Origin: Agrobacterium fabrum
GTDB lineage: Bacteria; Pseudomonadota; Alphaproteobacteria; Rhizobiales; Rhizobiaceae
DNA length: 18,590 bases
Assembly: GCA_003241215.1 (NCBI GenBank)
Contig: QFOL01000044.1
Coordinates: forward strand, 1-18,590
Direction: 5' to 3'
Shown: piece after piece, positions 1 through 7,668 of the stretch
Layout: each line of letters starts with the position of its first letter
Numbering within the stretch: position 1 is the first letter of the stretch
Translations under genes and position numbers: made by a program
The notes under the pieces: model-generated
Seen by the model: only the letters and a program-made list of their open reading frames with translations
Databases searched by the model: none
What the model was told of the DNA's origin: nothing

Positions 1-46
1 CCCGTCATTGCGGGGCAACATAGTTTCTAATCGCAGGTATGAGACC
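1..46 (+). other. Leader of cpaA with a small hairpin cut by the window edge
   Basis: The first bases hold a short inverted repeat (CCCG at 1-4, CGGG at 11-14) that may be the right half of a longer stem cut off by the window edge. In Tad loci the pilin gene usually lies immediately upstream of cpaA, so this could be a partial terminator or processing hairpin between pilin and cpaA. That is inference, because the left side is not visible. A weak ribosome-binding site (CAGG, 34-37) lies about 10 bases before the cpaA ATG. Confidence 0.25.
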
Positions 47-559
47 ATGACAGTTGCGGCGATATTCCTTATACTTCCGTTGTGCCTCAGCTTCGCCGCG
101 CTGAATGATCTCTTCACGATGACGATTCCCAACAGGATACCGCTCATCCTGTTATTTTCCTTTATGATAGTCGCGCCCGTTTCGGGCATGGACTGGCAAA
201 CTTTCGCCCTTAGTTTCGCAGCTGGCGCCGCAGTCTTTGCCGCCTGTTTTGCGCTCTTCGCCGCCAATGTCATGGGCGGGGGGGATGCGAAGCTCTTGAC
301 CGCCGCAGCGGTGTGGTATGGCTTTAACATCTCCGTCATCGAGTTTCTACTCGCGGTGACCTTCATCGGCGGCGTTTTGACCGTCGGAATCCTTCTTTTG
401 CGAACGCGCTCCCGAGAAATCATGGCCGCCGGAATTCCGGTACCCGATTCCCTGCTGGTGGCCAAAAAAATCCCTTACGGTATCGGCATAGCGATAGCTG
501 GTCTTCTGACCTATGGGGAAGCACCGCTGGTGAAAGCCGCCATCGCGAGCCTTTCTTAA
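47..559 (+). CDS. cpaA: Prepilin peptidase CpaA/TadV (A24 family)
   Basis: Membrane-embedded aspartic protease of 170 residues that would cleave the leader peptide of the Flp-type pilin at the inner membrane. The two catalytic aspartates of the A24 family are visible: D21 in the context LNDLFTMTIPNR, and D80 in the GGGDAK motif (the family GxGD signature). The protein is almost entirely hydrophobic, with about five or six membrane segments. Its length fits the short CpaA/TadV type, which lacks the N-methylation domain of the larger PilD enzymes. The ATG at 47 is preferred over an in-frame TTG at 8, because the extra 13 residues are polar and precede the first membrane helix. It is the first gene of the pilus locus in this window. 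The pilin substrate is not visible and probably lies upstream. In Agrobacterium this gene is called ctpB. Confidence 0.9.
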   Translation: MTVAAIFLILPLCLSFAALNDLFTMTIPNRIPLILLFSFMIVAPVSGMDWQTFALSFAAGAAVFAACFALFAANVMGGGDAKLLTAAAVWYGFNISVIEFLLAVTFIGGVLTVGILLLRTRSREIMAAGIPVPDSLLVAKKIPYGIGIAIAGLLTYGEAPLVKAAIASLS

Positions 560-572
560 GTAACCCCTGGCG

Positions 573-588
573 TTAAGCACCGGTTAAC
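573..588 (+). promoter_or_regulatory. CtrA binding box, TTAA-N7-TTAAC
   Basis: TTAA at 573-576 and TTAAC at 584-588 are separated by exactly seven bases. This reproduces the established consensus for the cell-cycle response regulator CtrA of alphaproteobacteria. In Caulobacter CtrA drives pilin gene expression, so control of this pilus operon by CtrA is a natural inference here. Confidence 0.65.
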
Positions 589-607
589 TACAAATCCAAG
601 CATAATA

Positions 608-615
608 TTAACCAT
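608..615 (+). promoter_or_regulatory. CtrA half-site TTAACCAT
   Basis: An exact match to the TTAACCAT half-site described for CtrA lies 20 bases beyond the full box. It could be a second contact that reinforces binding or, if it lies near the transcription start, a repressing site. Its role cannot be decided from sequence. Confidence 0.4.
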
Positions 616-676
616 AATTATACCAATCGCGCGCCATCCTGACGGGAGAAAAATCTGATTCCCTCAAGGATCGAGC

Positions 677-1483
677 ATGAAACCGTCGCGTATCGTCATT
701 CTATCCGTTGCCCTGGTGGCCGCCGGTCTTGCCGGTCTTGTCGCCATGCAGATTTCCGGTGCGAAGCAGGTCATCGAAAAAGCGGAAACAATCATCCAGA
801 AGGAGCCGACGGTCAACGTTCTCGTCTCTTCGGTCAATCTGCCCGTCGGCAGCCGCCTGAACGACAGTTCCGTGCGCTGGACACCCTGGCCACAGGGCAA
901 TGTGATCGACAGTTTCATAACGGAAGCGAAAAGGCCTGACGCCATCACGGAACTGACGGGTGCGGTCGTGCGCCTGCCTCTGTTCGAAGGTGAACCGATC
1001 CGGCCGGAAAAAGTGGTCGATTCCAGCACCCGCATCATGTCCTCCCTTTTGCCAGCCGGAAAGCGCGCTGTCGCCACCGAGATTTCCGTCTCGACCGGCG
1101 CGGGCGGTTTCGTGCTGCCGAATGACCGGGTCGATGTGATCATGGTCCGCAAGGGCGACAACGGTAACTTTCTGACCGAAAATGTCTTGAACAATGTTCG
1201 TGTTCTGGCAATCGACCAGCAGATCAAGGAAGGCGAGGACGGCACGGCGGCGGTGGTCGGCGCAACCGCTACACTGGAGCTGACCCCTGAACAGGCCAAG
1301 ATCATAACGGTGGCGCAGCAGATGGCGGATCGCCTCACGCTCGCTCTGCGCTCGGTCGCCGATGCGCAGGAAAACGACACGCTTTCGGCCGGCTATCTTC
1401 TCAATGGAGGTTCCGGACAGCCGGAAATTCAGGTGATCAAGTCCGGCTCGATCGTGAAAAGCGGTCAAGGAGTATCACAATGA
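677..1483 (+). CDS. cpaB: Pilus assembly protein CpaB/RcpC
   Basis: This 268-residue protein has an N-terminal membrane anchor (about residues 7-27). A SAF-type domain follows (about 46-113), and then the RcpC/CpaB domain runs to about residue 250. Members of the family sit in the periplasm and help assemble or gate the outer-membrane secretin of Tad pili. The ATG at 677 has a good ribosome-binding site (AAGGA, 666-670). The stop TGA overlaps the ATG of cpaC by four bases (ATGA), which suggests translational coupling. The upstream CtrA-box promoter probably makes this the first gene of a seven-gene transcript ending with tadC. In Agrobacterium the gene is called ctpC. Confidence 0.9.
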   Translation: MKPSRIVILSVALVAAGLAGLVAMQISGAKQVIEKAETIIQKEPTVNVLVSSVNLPVGSRLNDSSVRWTPWPQGNVIDSFITEAKRPDAITELTGAVVRLPLFEGEPIRPEKVVDSSTRIMSSLLPAGKRAVATEISVSTGAGGFVLPNDRVDVIMVRKGDNGNFLTENVLNNVRVLAIDQQIKEGEDGTAAVVGATATLELTPEQAKIITVAQQMADRLTLALRSVADAQENDTLSAGYLLNGGSGQPEIQVIKSGSIVKSGQGVSQ

Positions 1484-3063
1484 CCGGGGAATTCATGACA
1501 AAACGCCTGAAACAACGTCTGCGTTCATCGATGGCGGGTGGGCTTGCATTCTGCCTGGCCTTTTCAGGCGTTCCAGGCCAGCATTCCCCCACGTTTCTGC
1601 GCGTCAGCGAAGCGGAGGCGCAAAGCGCGAGCATCGTGCGGATCACGGAAAGCGGTTCAGGCACCCGCAAGCGCCTGAACCTGGGTTTGAACAAGGCGCT
1701 GGTCATCGACCTGCCGGAAGACGCCCACGACATTCTTGTTGCCGATCCGAGCCTTGCGGATGCCGTGACACGCACGTCCAGACGTATCTATCTCTTCGGT
1801 AAAACGGTGGGACAGACCAACATCTTCATTTTTGGTGAAAATGGCCGGGAAATCGTCAGCATCGATCTGGAGGTCGAGCGCGACATCTCCGGGCTTGAGG
1901 CCAATATCCGCCGTTTCATTCCCGAGTCGGATATCAAGGTGGAAATCGTTTCGGACAACATCGTTCTTACAGGATCGGTGCGCACACCGCAGGATTCCGC
2001 ACGCGCCGTTCAACTTGCCGACGCCTTTCTAAAAGGCGGTGAGGCCACCACCCGCAACATATCCCTGACAGGCGGCGACAATGGCGGCGATGCGGCGATT
2101 TTTGCCGAGCGCCGGCAGGTATCGCAGATCGTCAACATGCTGACGATCGAGGGTGAAGATCAGGTAACGCTGAAAGTCACCGTCGCCGAAGTCAGCAGGC
2201 AGGTCCTGAAGCAGCTTGGCTTCAACGGTTCCATCAGCAGTTCGACAAGCGGCAACGGTTTCGAATTCGCAAATCCGACGAACCTCGGTAGCGCCATCGA
2301 CAGCGCGTCCCGGATCGCCAGCGGTGCGATAGGTTCAGGCTCCCTCAGATTCGCCTCCTATCTCAACGCCATGGAGCAGGCCGGCGTCATGCGCACATTG
2401 GCGGAACCAAGCCTGACGGCAATTTCCGGGGAGCAGGCAAAATTTTATGTGGGGGGAGACTTCCGTATTGCCGCAGAACAGGATGTTTCGCTCGACAAGG
2501 ACACGAATTCCACCGTCGTCAAACGCGAGATGGAAACGGTCGACTACGGCATTACCTTGAACTTCAAGCCGGTGGTGCTTTCACCTGGCAGAATAAGCCT
2601 CAAGATCGAGACCAACGTGTCCGAACCCACCTATGAAGGCAATGTCGTCACCGGAAACTACGGGCGGGGCATTCCGGGCTCTACCTACATGTCGATACGC
2701 AAGCGCGAAACCTCTACAACGGTCGAGCTTCCTTCCGGCGGATCGATCGTGATTGCGGGTCTTGTCCAGGATAATGTCCGGCAGGCCATGTCCGGACTGC
2801 CGGGGATTTCGAAAATTCCGATCTTCGGTACGCTTTTCCGCAGCAAGGATTTCCTGCGCAACGAAACGGAACTGGTCATCATCGCGACGCCCTATCTGGT
2901 ACGGCCTGTTGCACGCAACCAGATTGCCCGGCCGGATGACAATTTCAATCCGGAAAACGATGCCGCTATGTATTTCATGAACCGCGTCAACAAGGTCTAT
3001 GGCCGCAAGGATCAGGTTCAGGCCGCTCCCTATCAGGGATCAGTGGGGTTCATCTACAAATGA
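1480..3063 (+). CDS. cpaC: Tad pilus outer-membrane secretin CpaC/RcpA
   Basis: The 527-residue protein would form the multimeric outer-membrane channel through which the Flp pilus leaves the cell. A signal peptide with a hydrophobic core near residues 18-33 is followed by a plausible cleavage site after A47 (AEA/QS). Next come the secretin N-terminal pilus domain (about 58-130), a BON-like domain (about 135-200), and the secretin domain. The latter carries the classic C-terminal signature from about residue 414, with VELPSGGSIVIAGL, then PILG-type LPGISKIPIFGTLF, and ELVIIATPYLV. The start at 1480 has AAGGAG eight bases upstream; an in-frame ATG at 1495 is a weaker alternative. Its ATG overlaps the cpaB stop, and its own stop overlaps a possible cpaD start. 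In Agrobacterium the gene is called ctpD. Confidence 0.94.
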   Translation: MTGEFMTKRLKQRLRSSMAGGLAFCLAFSGVPGQHSPTFLRVSEAEAQSASIVRITESGSGTRKRLNLGLNKALVIDLPEDAHDILVADPSLADAVTRTSRRIYLFGKTVGQTNIFIFGENGREIVSIDLEVERDISGLEANIRRFIPESDIKVEIVSDNIVLTGSVRTPQDSARAVQLADAFLKGGEATTRNISLTGGDNGGDAAIFAERRQVSQIVNMLTIEGEDQVTLKVTVAEVSRQVLKQLGFNGSISSSTSGNGFEFANPTNLGSAIDSASRIASGAIGSGSLRFASYLNAMEQAGVMRTLAEPSLTAISGEQAKFYVGGDFRIAAEQDVSLDKDTNSTVVKREMETVDYGITLNFKPVVLSPGRISLKIETNVSEPTYEGNVVTGNYGRGIPGSTYMSIRKRETSTTVELPSGGSIVIAGLVQDNVRQAMSGLPGISKIPIFGTLFRSKDFLRNETELVIIATPYLVRPVARNQIARPDDNFNPENDAAMYFMNRVNKVYGRKDQVQAAPYQGSVGFIYK

Positions 3064-3815
3064 CGATACGCGCACAAAATCTCCTCTTCACAGCAAGCCC
3101 GATCAGGGCGGGAAGCGTCATGAAGGAAACCTGCTCCTCCTTTTTCCCTCACCGTTCTGGAAGAAGGACCGGCCTTGTCGTCGTTGCCGCGCTCGCCGCC
3201 GGCCTGTTGCAGGGCTGCGCCCGCGACCCGATGACCACCAACGCCATTCCCGACGATTATCGCACACGCCATCCGATTACCCTGTCGGAGGCGGAGCATT
3301 CGCTGGATATTCCGGTTTCGGCCAGCGACGGCCGGCTGACCACCGCGATGGCGGATAATGTCCGCGGTTTTGCCCAGAACTATGCGTCGATGTCGACGGG
3401 TATCGTCAATATTCAGATACCGTCGGGATCGGCCAATTCAGTGGCCGCATCACGAATGGCGAAACAGATCCGCTCGACGCTTTCCGGTGCGGGCGTGGCG
3501 TCGGGCAAGATCATGGAGACACGTTATGCCGCTTCTCCGAATGGCGACGCCTCCCCCATCCGGCTGAGCTATGTCGCCGTTACCGCGATGACCGGCCAGT
3601 GCGGCCAATGGCCCGAGGATCTTTCGGACAATACCTTCGCCAACAAGAACTGGTACAATTTCGGGTGCGCCTCCCAGAGCAATCTCGCAGCCCAGATCGC
3701 CAACCCAATGGATCTGGTCGGCCCGCGCGGCATGAGCCCGATCGATGCCGAACGCCGCGCAGTCGTCATCGACGCCTATCGCGGCAAGACGTCGTCGACG
3801 ACGACGACAGATTGA
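3060..3815 (+). CDS. cpaD: Tad pilus lipoprotein CpaD
   Basis: This 251-residue predicted lipoprotein belongs to the CpaD family, which accompanies the secretin at the outer membrane in alphaproteobacterial Tad systems. A hydrophobic stretch ends in the lipobox LLQGC, with the lipidated cysteine at residue 53. Two starts are possible. The ATG at 3060 overlaps the cpaC stop. The ATG at 3120 has a GGGAAG-like ribosome-binding site and would give a more typical signal peptide with the cysteine at residue 33, so 3120 may well be the true start (231 residues). The C-terminus is encoded by a short GAC/GTC repeat giving a run of Ser and Thr. Gene position between cpaC and cpaE supports the assignment. 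In Agrobacterium the gene is called ctpE. Confidence 0.88.
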   Translation: MTIRAQNLLFTASPIRAGSVMKETCSSFFPHRSGRRTGLVVVAALAAGLLQGCARDPMTTNAIPDDYRTRHPITLSEAEHSLDIPVSASDGRLTTAMADNVRGFAQNYASMSTGIVNIQIPSGSANSVAASRMAKQIRSTLSGAGVASGKIMETRYAASPNGDASPIRLSYVAVTAMTGQCGQWPEDLSDNTFANKNWYNFGCASQSNLAAQIANPMDLVGPRGMSPIDAERRAVVIDAYRGKTSSTTTTD

Positions 3816-3849
3816 TGCGGATCCAACATTTGTCACGGCAGGAAAGACG

Positions 3850-5133
3850 ATGAGCGCAGTAGAATACGATATCAAGCCAAACGCCGGTGCAGAGGCCGAG
3901 CAGCCGGTGCGCGCCTCGGATATGGATCGTCTGCGTCCGCTGCCCCGCATATCCATCCACGCCTTCTGCGTCAGCGACAATATGCAGGGCGTCATGGACG
4001 CCTTGTCCGGTGATCGGCGCATGAGCAAGGTTACCCTGCGGGTGACCAAAGGGGATATCAATGCGGCAGCCACGATGTTTTCCGCGTCGCCCACGCCCAA
4101 TCTCATCATTCTCGAAACGGCAAGCGCAACCGCCACGCTGCTGGACGATCTAGCACCCCTGGCGGAGGTTTGCGATCCCTCCACCCGTGTCATCATCGTC
4201 GGTCGGCACAACGACATAACGCTTTACCGCGATCTCATCCGCAACGGCATTTCAGAATATCTGGTCGCACCGGTCAACATGGCCGATCTCTTGGCTTCTA
4301 TCGCCACGATCTTCGTCGACCCGGAAGCAGAGCCCCTGGGCCGTAACATCGCCTTCATCGGCGCCAAGGGCGGAGTGGGTTCATCGACCATCGCGCACAA
4401 TTGCGCCTTCGGCATTGCGAGCCTTTTCGCCACGGAAACCATTCTGGCGGATATGGATCTCGCTTATGGAACGGCCAATATCGATTTCGACCAGGATCCT
4501 GCCCAGGGCATGGCTGAAGCGGTATTCTCGCCGGAGCGGCTGGACGAGGTGTTTCTCGACCGTCTCCTGACAAAATGTTCCGACCATCTGTCGCTTCTGG
4601 CGGCACCGTCCCTCCTCGACAGGACCTACGATCTCGATCGCCAGTCCTTTCTGCCGATCCTCGAGGTTTTGCAGCGCACCGCCCCCGTTGCGGTTCTCGA
4701 TCTTCCCCACCAATGGTGCGACTGGACGCGGGCAGTTCTTTCGGAAGCGGATGAGGTGGTCATCACGGCAGTTCCCGATCTCGCCAATCTGCGCAATACG
4801 AAGAACCTTTTCGATGCGCTGATCAAGCTGAGACCCAATGACAAGTTACCGCATCTCGTTCTCAATCAGGTCGGCATGCCCAAACGTCCGGAAATCGCGG
4901 CGGCGGATTTCCTCGAGCCGCTGGAAATCGAGCCGATTGCGATCATCCCGTTCGACGCACAATTGTTCGGAAATGCCGCCAATAGCGGACGCATGATCAG
5001 CGAGATGGATGAAAAATCCCAGACTGCGGAAACCTTCTCGCAAATCGCCCATACCATCACAGGCCGTACCGTGCTGCGCAAGAGCAGACGCGGCGGACTG
5101 GAAAAACTGAAGAATATTCTCAAGCGCAAGTAG
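3850..5133 (+). CDS. cpaE: Pilus localisation ATPase-like protein CpaE/TadZ
   Basis: The 427-residue protein combines an N-terminal receiver-like domain (about residues 35-150) with a MinD/ParA-type domain from about 165. TadZ/CpaE proteins mark the cell pole and recruit the rest of the Tad machine. The deviant Walker A region reads GAKGGVGSST, with K173 as the ParA-type signature lysine. The usual P-loop lysine is replaced by S178, so nucleotide hydrolysis may be weak or absent, as proposed for atypical TadZ proteins. The start at 3850 has AGGA (3840-3843) at good spacing. An open frame back to 3745 would overlap cpaD and add an Arg-rich stretch, and is rejected. A 33-bp gap separates it from cpaF. 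In Agrobacterium the gene is called ctpF. Confidence 0.91.
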   Translation: MSAVEYDIKPNAGAEAEQPVRASDMDRLRPLPRISIHAFCVSDNMQGVMDALSGDRRMSKVTLRVTKGDINAAATMFSASPTPNLIILETASATATLLDDLAPLAEVCDPSTRVIIVGRHNDITLYRDLIRNGISEYLVAPVNMADLLASIATIFVDPEAEPLGRNIAFIGAKGGVGSSTIAHNCAFGIASLFATETILADMDLAYGTANIDFDQDPAQGMAEAVFSPERLDEVFLDRLLTKCSDHLSLLAAPSLLDRTYDLDRQSFLPILEVLQRTAPVAVLDLPHQWCDWTRAVLSEADEVVITAVPDLANLRNTKNLFDALIKLRPNDKLPHLVLNQVGMPKRPEIAAADFLEPLEIEPIAIIPFDAQLFGNAANSGRMISEMDEKSQTAETFSQIAHTITGRTVLRKSRRGGLEKLKNILKRK

Positions 5134-5166
5134 GTCTTCTGCCTGCGTCGTTAGACGGAAACGCCG

Positions 5167-6639
5167 ATGTTCGGAAAACGCGGGCCCGAGGGCCCAGCCA
5201 GAAGCACAAAGCCGGAACCTGTTGCACCTGTGCCCATACAGGTGGCGACGACGCCTGAGCCTCGCTCCCTTGCAATTGACACTCTTGAGCCCGGCCAGTC
5301 ACCCGTCATGCGTCAGCCTGCCGCGAACCCATCGCCCGCGCAGCGAAAACGCGCCCGCACGGAAGATTATTATAATACCAAGAGCCAGGTATTTTCCGCG
5401 CTTATCGATACGATCGATCTTTCGCAGCTCGCCAAGCTCGACGCGGAAAGCGCGCGCGAGGAAATTCGCGATATCGTCAACGATATCATCACGATCAAGA
5501 ACTTCGCCATGTCGATTGCCGAGCAGGAAGAACTGCTCGAAGACATCTGCAACGACGTTCTGGGCTACGGGCCGCTGGAGCCGCTGCTCGCACGCGACGA
5601 CATTGCCGATATCATGGTCAACGGTTCCGGCCAGACCTTCATCGAAGTCGGCGGCAAGACCATCGAATCGGATATCCGCTTTCGCGACAATGCGCAGCTG
5701 CTCTCGATCTGCCAGCGCATCGTCAGCCAGGTGGGCCGCCGTGTGGATGAGTCGAGCCCGATATGCGACGCGCGCCTGCCGGACGGATCGCGCGTCAACG
5801 TCATCGCTCCGCCGCTCGCCATCGACGGCCCGGCGCTGACAATCCGAAAATTCAAGAGGGACAAGCTGACGCTCGACCAGCTCGTGCGTTTCGGGGCGAT
5901 CACGCCGGAAGGCGCTACTTTGCTCAAGATCATCGGTCGTGTCCGCTGCAATGTCGTCATCTCGGGCGGTACCGGCTCGGGCAAGACGACGCTTCTTAAC
6001 TGCCTGACGAGCTTCATCGACAGGGATGAACGTGTCATTACCTGCGAAGACACCGCCGAACTGCAGCTGCAGCAGCCGCATGTGGTGAGGCTCGAAACGC
6101 GTCCGCCAAACATCGAAGGCGAAGGCGAGATCACCATGCGCGATCTCGTCAAGAACTGCCTGCGCATGCGGCCGGAGCGCATCATCGTCGGCGAAGTGCG
6201 CGGACCGGAGGTTTTTGACCTGCTCCAGGCCATGAACACCGGCCATGACGGCTCGATGGGAACGCTGCACGCCAATACGCCGCGCGAATGCCTCAGCCGT
6301 ATCGAATCGATGATCGCCATGGGAGGCTTTACCCTTCCGGCCAAGACCGTGCGCGAAATCATCTCCGGCTCGATCGATGTCGTCATTCAGGCCGCGCGTC
6401 TGCGCGACGGCTCGCGCCGGATAACACAGATCACGGAAGTGATCGGCATGGAAGGCGACGTCATCGTTACCCAGGATCTGATGCGGTACGAGATCGAAGG
6501 CGAGGATGCCCAGGGCAAGCTGATCGGCAGACACGTATCGACCGGTATCAGCAAGCCGCATTTCTGGGATCGCGCACGCTATTACGGCGAAGAAAAACGT
6601 CTGGCGGCAGCGCTCGATGAGATGGAAAAGACGTCCTAA
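5167..6639 (+). CDS. cpaF: Tad pilus motor ATPase CpaF/TadA
   Basis: Cytoplasmic secretion ATPase of the VirB11/PilB superfamily, 490 residues, which powers pilus extension and, in Tad systems, retraction as well. The first 90 or so residues are Pro- and Arg-rich and look disordered. The ATPase core then shows Walker A SGGTGSGKT (residues 266-274, K273), the Walker B region RIIVGEVRG with E343, and the His-box GTLHAN with H368. The ATG at 5167 has the weak ribosome-binding site CGGAAA about eight bases upstream. A 15-bp gap separates its stop from the tadB start. This is the most strongly conserved gene of the locus. In Agrobacterium it is called ctpG. Confidence 0.95.
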   Translation: MFGKRGPEGPARSTKPEPVAPVPIQVATTPEPRSLAIDTLEPGQSPVMRQPAANPSPAQRKRARTEDYYNTKSQVFSALIDTIDLSQLAKLDAESAREEIRDIVNDIITIKNFAMSIAEQEELLEDICNDVLGYGPLEPLLARDDIADIMVNGSGQTFIEVGGKTIESDIRFRDNAQLLSICQRIVSQVGRRVDESSPICDARLPDGSRVNVIAPPLAIDGPALTIRKFKRDKLTLDQLVRFGAITPEGATLLKIIGRVRCNVVISGGTGSGKTTLLNCLTSFIDRDERVITCEDTAELQLQQPHVVRLETRPPNIEGEGEITMRDLVKNCLRMRPERIIVGEVRGPEVFDLLQAMNTGHDGSMGTLHANTPRECLSRIESMIAMGGFTLPAKTVREIISGSIDVVIQAARLRDGSRRITQITEVIGMEGDVIVTQDLMRYEIEGEDAQGKLIGRHVSTGISKPHFWDRARYYGEEKRLAAALDEMEKTS

Positions 6640-6654
6640 GGGAAAGCGACTGCC

Positions 6655-7659
6655 ATGGACTCGACAATAGTGTTACTGGCCGTACTTGTCGCCATCTCGG
6701 CAGGCGCGCTCGCTTATGCCTTTCTTTTCCAGCAGATAGAGGTCGAGAAAAAGACCACCAGCCGCTTCAAGCGGGTGCAGGCCGCAGAGACGGATCACGC
6801 AAATATCAAAGCTGCGCGCGACCGGGTCCAGGAACTCAGCAAGCGCCGCAAATCCATGCAGGACAGCCTGCGGGATATGGAAAAGAAACAAACCGAAAAG
6901 GCAAAAAAAGCAAAGAATGTCAGCCTGCGCGACAAACTCGTACAGGCTGGACTGGCAATTTCCGTTCAGCAATTCCACCTTCTGAGCCTCGGCGCAGCAG
7001 CTTGTGCCGCTTTCATTGCCCTTATCTATGGTCTGTCGTTATTGACCGCTCTCCCGATAGCCGCGGTCGCGGCTTTGGGCCTGCCGCGTTGGGTATTGGC
7101 GTTTCTCCTCAAGCGTCGGCAGAAAAAATTCCTCGAGGAGTTCCCCAATGCGCTTGATGTCATGTGCCGCTCGATCAAGTCGGGTCTGCCGCTGAACGAC
7201 GCGGTACGACTGATCGCCTCGGACGGCCAGGAACCGGTGAAAACGGAGTTTCAGCGGGTTGTCGACGCGCAGCAGGTGGGTATCGGAATCCCGCAGGGCA
7301 TCGAGCGCATGATGCTGACCATGCCGCTTTTCGAGGTCAGCTTCTTCAGCACTGTCATCAATATCCAGGCCCAGGCAGGCGGCAATCTTTCGGAGGCATT
7401 GTCGAACCTTTCCAAGGTGTTACGTGACCGAAAAAAAATGCGCGCGAAAGTGAACGCCCTGTCCATGGAAGCAAAAGCGTCTGCCGTCATCATCGGTGCA
7501 TTGCCTTTCATCGTAATGTTGCTGGTACACTTCACATCGCCGAACTATCTCTCGGTTCTTTTCACAGATATGCGTGGAAACGTGATTCTTGGAGCATCTG
7601 GACTGTGGATGTTCATCGGGATTTTCATCATGCGTCAAATGATCAATTTCGATATTTAA
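6655..7659 (+). CDS. tadB: Tad pilus inner-membrane platform protein TadB
   Basis: The 334-residue protein has a T2SSF domain (about residues 165-290). Membrane segments are visible near 5-25, 108-127, 129-149, 276-294 and 309-329. TadB and TadC together form the inner-membrane platform on which CpaF acts. Between the first two membrane segments lies a basic, highly charged cytoplasmic stretch (about 31-90) that could be partly coiled coil. The ATG at 6655 is preceded by AAGGGAAAG. The next gene, tadC, starts nine bases after its stop, and the two proteins are distant relatives that share the T2SSF fold. In Agrobacterium the gene is called ctpH. Confidence 0.92.
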   Translation: MDSTIVLLAVLVAISAGALAYAFLFQQIEVEKKTTSRFKRVQAAETDHANIKAARDRVQELSKRRKSMQDSLRDMEKKQTEKAKKAKNVSLRDKLVQAGLAISVQQFHLLSLGAAACAAFIALIYGLSLLTALPIAAVAALGLPRWVLAFLLKRRQKKFLEEFPNALDVMCRSIKSGLPLNDAVRLIASDGQEPVKTEFQRVVDAQQVGIGIPQGIERMMLTMPLFEVSFFSTVINIQAQAGGNLSEALSNLSKVLRDRKKMRAKVNALSMEAKASAVIIGALPFIVMLLVHFTSPNYLSVLFTDMRGNVILGASGLWMFIGIFIMRQMINFDI

Positions 7660-7668
7660 GAGGCGGCC

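Larger units (their letters stand above)
560..676 (+). promoter_or_regulatory. Promoter region of the cpaB-tadC pilus operon
   Basis: This 117-bp gap is AT-rich compared with its surroundings and is the only sizeable gap within the pilus cluster. It contains a full CtrA-type box (573-588), a second TTAACCAT half-site (608-615), a possible -10 element around TAATAT (603-608), a GATTC site (657-661) of the CcrM methyltransferase type GANTC, and the ribosome-binding site AAGGA (666-670) of cpaB. The layout, with a CtrA box about where the -35 would lie relative to the AT-rich -10-like sequence, suggests a CtrA-activated promoter. The transcription start has not been mapped. Confidence 0.6.

Noticed and set aside
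3745..3849. A longer start for CpaE giving an Arg-rich N-terminal extension
   Set aside because: It would overlap cpaD by 71 bases and lacks a ribosome-binding site. The ATG at 3850 has AGGA at proper spacing.
5299..6561. A 420-codon open frame antisense to cpaF
   Set aside because: It is an exact shadow of a strongly conserved ATPase gene in GC-rich DNA. It has no ribosome-binding site, and its His/Arg/Asp-rich composition is typical of antisense frames.
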